A stretch of DNA of 23,014 nucleotides from Dunaliella salina. Its lineage: Eukaryota > Chlorophyta > Chlorophyceae > Chlamydomonadales > Dunaliellaceae. Below, one piece after another: positions 9,501-17,600 of the stretch (position 1 is its first letter; the number at the start of each line of letters is the position of its first letter). Location: contig MU070411.1 of NCBI GenBank assembly GCA_002284615.2, positions 12,712 to 35,725 on the forward strand, read 5' to 3'. The translations under genes and the position numbers were made by a program. The notes beneath the pieces are model-generated. The model was not told the origin of the DNA. It made no database searches and saw only the letters and a list, made by a program, of their open reading frames with translations.

Positions 9501-12500
9501 CACACAGGTCATTTCAGATGTTTCTGACAGCGTGGCCCTCCTGTTTGACGAGTTCATTGAACCCAACCTCCCCGCTGTGGCCAAGATAGACACGAATGAT
9601 TTCAGGCGGAACCGTCTGTATTGCAAGGTGCTGGTTGTTTCTTGATTTCCATGTTTGCACGATTATTGCCGTGGATTATTGGGCTGTGCTTGCAGCAATG
9701 ATGCAGATTGCATGTCTGAGTGCGGCTTTTCACCTGGATGCCCAGACTCCAGCAAACAGTTTTGGGCCCCTGATGCATGTCCTTTGCATGGATCGAGACG
9801 TGGGCTTTGTGGTTTTAGAAAAATAGCAGCCTGTACTAACAGGGTCGCAGATCCACACAGCAGTTGTAGCAGGGACTCATGCTGTCAGCTTTGCCATGTA
9901 CCCATTGCATTGGCATTGGTCTTGCACTCCCTCTGCTGGCTGTTTCTCAATCTTCACACATCCTGGCGTTCTTGTCTGATTGACTCAATTTCAGCACGCT
10001 TCCCGGTTTAAAGAACCAAATGCTCCATGTTGTACCCTTTGGTGATCTTGAATACACATGTGAATGTGGTATCTCATCCCTGTTTGAGAATTCCTTGGGC
10101 ACAAGAGCTTTCGTTTTGCGCTCATCATGCCTTGCACTATGTGCACTTGCATGTGTTCCACCAGGAAATGGAGATGGAGGTGGTGCGGCACTGGGATTTG
10201 CTGCAAGCCATGTTCAAGCTGTACAAGGCAAGGGATCGCACTCGGCACTTCTGGGTGGAGCACTGGATTGCACTGCTGGAATCTACCAACCTTTTAGGGG
10301 GCCACACAGGTGCGTCGAGTCAAGAGGTCATTCCAGGCCTACATTCAGACACTTGCGATTCACCAAACTACACCTCATTACAGGCATTCTGTTAGCCTGG
10401 GGAGAGGGTGACTCAGGTGCTTCGTACACCACTAGCAATCACCACCAGCAATCACCCACAAACCTAGTGCTGCTTTTCCATAAAACTGAAATTTACCTCA
10501 GCCGTAGTCATGCTTAGCACGGTTAGCACAATGAAGATTGATGCATCGAGGGTAGCTTGCACTGCAGGTGTGCGACGCGTACTGGCTTTCACCAAAATGT
10601 TACTTGCGAAAGCAGCATGGAAGTTCAGGAAACTGCCTGTTGGAGGCAGTGTATTTCAGAAAGTCATGAGTGAAAAAGGTGTCCCAGTTTTTTCCAGGTG
10701 GCTCCCAAGGCAAGAGAAGCCCAGGCCTTAGTGGTTAGGGCCTAGTTGGAAGGTTATGATTTCAAGGGAACAGCTTTCAAGCTGGATGAGGCTGAAACAG
10801 GTCCTGTCCCTTCCTTGGATCCCCCTCACTGCAAATGACCAATATGTGAAAACAAGGTGCCCCATCTTCAGGAGGCTGTGACTTGGCCTGCATGGCATCG
10901 TTGGTGAAGTCCAGCATTGCAACAATGACAGTCACAATTGCACGGAGTGCTTATCACTATTACTGAAGCCCACAGGGTCACACATCTCACTTTCTGCAGC
11001 CTCCAGGAACCCCTGTTCTTACACAGAATGCATCTAACTCAAGTGGCTTTTGTTATATCATGGCATGCTGCCGAGAGGACTCATGCTCCATGTTGAACAA
11101 AAGGCTCTCAGTCAGCCCCCCACTCCTGTGGCAAAAATGGGTGATGTACTGCCGGACACAGTTTACCCACTTCTGAGTGGGGGGCATTGCTTGTTTGAGG
11201 GAAAGGGCTAGTCTGGCATGTTGAAGACGTGTGGGGGACATTTGGGTGTGGCTTGGGTGGAGCTATGTGCAAAAACAGGGATTTCTTTCATTTGGGCTCA
11301 CCAGTGAGTGTTTTGAGCTGGTAGATATTTTGCTATTAATATTTTCTTAATTTTGGAGCCTAGTATGTGCCACCAGCGAGGGTTTGGGGAGCCTGCTGGT
11401 AATATTGCAAGCGACTTTGGGTTGTCAGGAGGGTCCCTGATGCTGGTCGGATTTTAATCGCACGGACAGGCACGCATAACCAGGGAGGTCTGGCCAGGCC
11501 CCGAAAGGCCACCTTTGCACCCGCTGTTTGTCCTGGCCGATGCCTGGGGTTGTCAGCATCAACATTGACGCCGCGGTGCCATAATCAGTTCCAGGGAGGA
11601 GCTGCTCCGCAAAGTTGCTGGAGCTGGACCCCCCAAGTTTTTGCTGGCGGACACACAAGCAAAGGAGTCAATATGATGTTGATGATAATTTTCACAAACT
11701 AATAGAGCCAGATTTCGTGAATTTGCTTCAATTTTGGGCTGTTCCTCAAAAGTGCCTCTATTAGTCGCAACAAATTAATCCAAATATTGAAGTTGCGCCC
11801 TCGCATCTGTGGCCGTCAGCAGAAATTTTAACAAATTAAGAACTTTAAACCCAGGCCCCGTCCCAACACTCCGCTGAAGCATCAAAATTTCATAAATATT
11901 ATGAGAGAGCCGTTCCCTATCGTCATAACTCCTCTCGGCTGACTTCTGAGCATCTCCTAAGACAGCCCACCGCCAGCTCGCAGCAGGTGGCCACCTGTGC
12001 ACTCAGGGCATATCCTGGGGTCCACCTGCAGGCTTGGGGGTGCAGCTGGAGGGTTAAAGCGCACAGAGGTTGAGTTTTGCTGGCTGAGTTCACAAACATG
12101 CAGGCCTTGCGTGCAGCATAGTTCACCAAATGGGACCAGCTCAGCGCTGAAAATTGCTTTTTTTAAATCAGCTTTCAGGTGGTGTGCTTAGAACTGGCAG
12201 AGATGGCCCGGCTGGCAACAGGCAGGATGTCACACATGGAAGGGGGGGCTGACTCTCAGCAATAAGCTTGTGCATGGGTGAATGCACAAGATGAATGGGA
12301 AAAGGGAAGGGTTGCATGTTTGGCAGAGCCTGCCTGGGAGGGGCAACTCCAAGTGGAGAGGATTTGTCTGCTATCCATTTTCCATAAAGCAATGTCTACA
12401 AGAAAGTTGGCTTGGGTTCCTCTTCATAGAGCTGGTGCTTCAAAGCCTCACATGAGATAGAGGCTCCTGTTGACACCAGGCAAGGTATGCAGCAGTCATC

Positions 12501-13084
12501 TCCTCATTTGTCTTCCCTGAGCTAAAGTGCCCCTAAGCTTACATAAGAAAAATGTTACTGTTCGGGTTGGCCCACTCTGTATAAGGCGGCGTGTAATATG
12601 CAGGCTGTCCTAGACGGCGTATGATTTTGGAGAGGGCTCGGTATCCATTTAAGCGGTCTCATATGACAAAATTCCGTATGAGTGCCTTAGAGAGTGAACC
12701 TTTAACAAAACATCGTGAGGCTAAACTTCGAGTTGCACTCAAATCCAAGCAGAGCATTTCATTAGTAACTGCATGAATTTAAATGCCCCTGCACCATAGA
12801 GGGGTGCTCAGGCAAGGAAGTATTTCAGTGCAGAGCACACCAGCAGCAAACACAGCTGCAGAAGATGCGAATAGTCTAGCAGGAGGAGGTGCAAGTGAGA
12901 TGGAGGGCTCTGCAGCAAGGAGCAGGGAACACAGCTGCAACAGCTGGGGCAACAGGAAGCATGAATGCAACAGCAGAAGCAGCAGCAGCAGGAGCAGCGC
13001 CAGTGTCAGCAGCGGCAGCAGCAGCAGCAGCAGCAGCAGCTGCGCCAGTGTCAGCAGCAGCAGCAGCAGCTGCTGCGCCAGTGT

Positions 13085-13116
<32 letters not shown>

Positions 13117-14616
13117 CCAGCATCAGCAGCAGGAGCAACTGACACAGAAGCAGACATGAAGGTTGAGGGTACAAAGGATGGGCCGCTGTTTGGGATGCAG
13201 AAAAACCCAGGCTGTGTACCAGGGCAGACAGGATCGGGTAGGCATGCTCAGCCCTTTGAGAGCTGCAAAATGGCCCCCTTCCCCCCCCCCCCCCGCTTAA
13301 GTTGATTCAGAGAACTTTCAAATTCTGAATTATATGGACTCTACGGATCTGCGGCCCTATTACACGGTTACACGGATACACATGCTACACTATTTGGAAA
13401 TCTCTTATACATAGGGATCGGCATATAGCGCTATATGAGCTAAACCTCTAGCGCTATGTAGCGGTGTAGCGCTATATTGCGCTATATAAATTTGCTATAA
13501 TTCTCCAGAACTCCCCTTCCCAAGTCGAATTTGGCCACCAGATTCGGATAGCAGGTGGGGAACTGTGCACAGAGCATCCTGGCCAAAAATTTAAGTGAAA
13601 AAATTAATTCTTTTGAGCTCTGGGTGTGATCTAGCCTAAATATAGCACTATATCAGCACTAAGGCAGATTCTGCCTTGTACTTGCACTGTCCTGTGCACT
13701 TAGATTACCCCCATACCTCTCCTTTCCTATAAGCATGGGACAGCTCAGGTTCTCCTTTCCACTTGAAAAAAAAAAGTAATTCAGTTGGCAGCAGCAGTTG
13801 TGCACGCCAGCTCGCAGTTTCAAAATCTGATTTGCTCAGTTTTCCACTCCCACACATCTAGCGTCTGAACCTTTCCCCCCGGTGTACTCTCTTCAGCGCT
13901 GCAATCTAGGAGTACCACTTTGGGCTGGGGTTCTGAGAAGGTTGCTATCTTGCTTGCAAGAACTTGGCGTTGGGCTGGCCAATGCAGTCCACCTTTTCCA
14001 CCTAGGTGGCCTCCTGCTGATGTGCACTTGTGACGATTGTTGGCCTCTGAAGGGTTTGCTGGGCTGAGGTCGGCCTTGCACATCTTGCACTCCAGCACGC
14101 ACAGCCCCCCACACTCTGGCTTGATTTTAGCAACGAGTCTTTCACTCCATGCCTTTTCACCACCCATCGTCAGCTTCTTATGCTGGTCTGCGGGCTTCAG
14201 TCGCCCCCTGCACAAATCCTTCAAAGGATTGCCTGCCTTCATCGTCTTATGCTCCCTGCATCCATTTTGCTTACAAAATCTCCTGGGCTTATATCCGCCA
14301 TTTTATGTATAAGCTCTGGACTTAATTGGGCCTTATAGGAGCGATTTTGTGTTACCCGATTTTGGCACAAGCTATATCCCAAAATTATATAGCACGATAT
14401 AGCGCTATATAGCGCTATATGCTGTATAGCGCTGTATGCCCACACCAATCCCTTCTTATACGGGATTGGTCAACCCTAGCTTTTATGTGTGCCGGATTGA
14501 GAAGTCTGGTGTCTGAAAATGCCACCTCGCAAGTGCACAAACTGGTTCTTTTAGCTGCAGAAATCTTCCTTAACAGCTGGACGAAAGAAGCATTACTTGT
14601 CAAAGATAGAGAAGGA

Positions 14617-14687
<71 letters not shown>

Positions 14688-17600
14688 CTGGTTGCAGAAT
14701 TTGGGCCCAGTGCTACTTGCACTTGCAAGTGGGCAAAGGACGCAGCAAGTACTGGACGCACGTGAAGCAGCAGGGACTGAACACGTGAGACGCAGCAAGT
14801 ACTAAACAATTGGGTAGCAAGTGCCTTGCGCGCGGGATGCAGCAAGTACTAAATAAGTGGGCAGAGGACGCAGCAAGTACAAAACAAGTGGGCGAAGGAT
14901 GCAGCAAGTACTGAACATGTGGGATGCAGCAAGTATTAAACATGTGGATAAAGGATGCAGCAGGTAAGAAACATGAGGGACGCAGAAAGTACTTAACAAA
15001 TGGGCGGTAGCAGCAAGTATCTTGCACGTGGGATGTAGCAAGTCCTGAACAAGTGTGCAAGTACGCAGCAAGTACTGAATGAGTTGGCAAAGGTACAGAA
15101 AGTTCTGAACAAGTTAGCAAAGGACGCAGCAAGTACTAAGCATGTGGGACGCAGAACAAGTGGACAAAGGACGCAGCAAGTACCGCACACGTGGGACGCA
15201 GCAATTACTGAACAAGTTGGCATAGGACGCAACCAGTATTCAGCGCGTGGGAAATTGCAGAGGAGAGGAAGTCAGGAAAAGGAGGTCAAGGGAGTTTTTA
15301 AGATTTTGGCTTCGGGCCCTGTGGTGCAGCCCTAAGGCAAGGTGTTCAGTGTCCTTGCTGCTGATGCCGGCAAATCCCCACCAGCCAGGACAAAAGCTGC
15401 ACGTCCGCAGCCACCGCCACACCTGTTGAGTTCACCCTGGCGTCCGCACCGCCACATGGCAGGGATTGACAAGCATTGCGCCAAAGTGCTCTTTGCTTTT
15501 TTCGCAAGGCACAGTCGTGGATGAACTGCGGAGGCGGCAGAGGGCCATCTCGCTGGCATTCTTTGATTTTGTGGAGGTAAGGCTTGCCTCATCGTAGCTT
15601 CATACCATGTGCCTTTATACCATGCTTGTGCCTGCATGTGTAGGCCCTTGCAAGGCTGTCCGTGATGCCTCCGTATGCCTCCATTTTTTTCACTTTGTGT
15701 CGTCCTTCACTCATTTGCTTCAGGCATGTAAAGCATCGTGCGTGTGCAGACCCTTGCAAGGCTGTCTGTGATGCCTCCATGTGCCTTACATGTTTTCACT
15801 TCGCGTCATTCTTCACTCATTCTCTTCATGCATGTGACACCATGCGTGCGCAGGCCCTCGCGAGGCTCTCTGAGGTGCTCAGCCCGCCCACGCCTACTGA
15901 GCTGCAAGCCATGGCCAGCGCACGGCAGCCGGGGCCTCCTGCTGATGCTGATGGCAGCTCTGCAGTAGATGCAACTGGCACATCAGGCAAGTGGTGGCCT
16001 TCTCCCCCCTAGAAAAGTGTTCAGATGTTCTAATTCAAATTGCGCGTTGTCCTTAACGAGAGCCCTTGTGAGGCTCTCTGAGGTGCTCAGCCCGCCCATG
16101 CCTTCTGAGCTGCAAGCCATGGCCAGCGCACGGCAGCCGGGGCTCCCTGCTGATGCTGATGGCAGCTCTGCAGTAGATGCAACTGGCACATTAGGCAAGT
16201 GGTGGCCTTCTTCCCCCGAGAGAAGCATTTGAATGTTCTCAATCCAAAATTGGGTGTACAGGGTTTACAGGACAAGTCATCAGTCGCAGTGTGTGACTGC
16301 TTAAAAAGGCTCAAATTAGGCTTTCTCCTTAATGAGATTAGCATGCCCATGTACAGTCCTTTAAGGAGGATCCTGCATGATTAACAAGGAAGCCCAGATG
16401 CTTGTTTATGCCCAAGTGCACACTTTCCCAGCGCCCTTTTCCCTCTTGGTGTTGTCCCGTCTGCTGGTCCCCTCCCTCCCTTGTCCCCAAGTAAAAGAGC
16501 AAAAATAGGTGGAAGCTGCATGACTTGCCCTAATTTCACCATTACTGGATCCAAGTTGTGCATGGGCCCAATATGTGCATGGGATCCAAAAGGTGCATGG
16601 GGTGAGATCTGCATGCAGTTCTACAAGGGTGTTTAGGGGTGTGGTGTGTGCTAGGTGGGACTGAGTCTCAGGAAATTGCTAAAACAATCCTGTTCCATCC
16701 TCCATTACTCCATCAACCTGTACCCTTAGTTCCTTCAATCATTTAATCCGTTGAATCTTACATTGAACAATCTACCCTACCTCTCTGTTGCAACTCAAGG
16801 TAGGTTTGGAATTTGTTTTGGGTGAACAAGGTCACTTGAGACAAGCATCAAATCAATTGTTCAACTTCCAACCACCACCACCAGTCAACCCTTTTTTCCA
16901 TTTGAAACACTGCATCATGCCGCAAGTCTAGGACAAGTCAAAGGGCAAGCTGGCGCCTTGTATGAGGGCCAATCGGCGAAAGTCCTTCATTCCACACCCA
17001 CACTCTGATTAGCACCCAACACCAGCATCCTCCGCAGAACCCTTGTAAAGCACAACCTTTTGATGCAAAGGCGCAAGAGCAGCAGAAGACTTGGGACGCT
17101 GATCATTTGAACGCCTAAGTACAAAAGCCGTCATTATCCTGCCACAAAGAGTGCAGAAGAGCCAACCTCAATGCATGGGTCATTGGTCAAATGTTTTCTT
17201 TGATAGCCACAAGGCAACATGGAGGCATGCAACATGTAAAAAACTTGGTGTTGCTATCATACAGGGTTCGGCTGCAGGGATAACCTCCCTTGGCGTTAGA
17301 GACAGGGCAATTGTCTCTTTCTTCTGTCTCCTTGTTTTCTGGACAGCAGCCGGGTGTCTAATGCCTCCAGCGCTTTTTTTGAGCATCCTTATTCTGTCCT
17401 TGCTCATGGAATTGAAAACCATGCTGAGCACACCAAGCTCCCTGATTTTTACCCCCCTCTTCACCTTCTTTCTATTTCCTTGTCCACTCCCTGTTCTGCC
17501 TGATCATGCCTCCATGTTGACTCCATGTTCAGGCACACGCTTCTCTGCCCATGCATGTGCGCACAATGGCAACTGGCATGGATCCAAATCCTCCAAAGTG

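Larger units (their letters stand above)
10310..15514 (+). other. Intron 4 (5.2 kb), repeat-filled
   Basis: It begins GTGCGT and ends GGCACAG. It holds a fragment of the 142-bp repeat, copy B of the 1.1-kb repeat, a CAG tract, an AGCGCTATAT-bounded remnant, a (GA)n tract and a minisatellite. A short phase-compatible exon could be hidden at 10386-10418 (see findings). 10420-10970 and 12270-12955 hold nothing I recognise. Confidence 0.7.

Noticed and set aside
12889..13305. 138-codon Ala-rich ORF as a gene
   Set aside because: It is produced by the CAG/GCA tract, with Gln and Ser versions in the other frames. It lies within an intron and has no matching splice phases.
14419..14805. ORFs over the GA tract (Glu/Arg-rich on +, Ser/Leu-rich on -)
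   Set aside because: A dinucleotide repeat keeps all frames open; composition is entirely repeat-driven.
15414..15470. An extra exon before exon 5 (frame with PWRPHRHMAGID)
   Set aside because: No phase-compatible pair of AG and GT borders fits between exons 4 and 5 here, and the resemblance to a Trp helix is weak.
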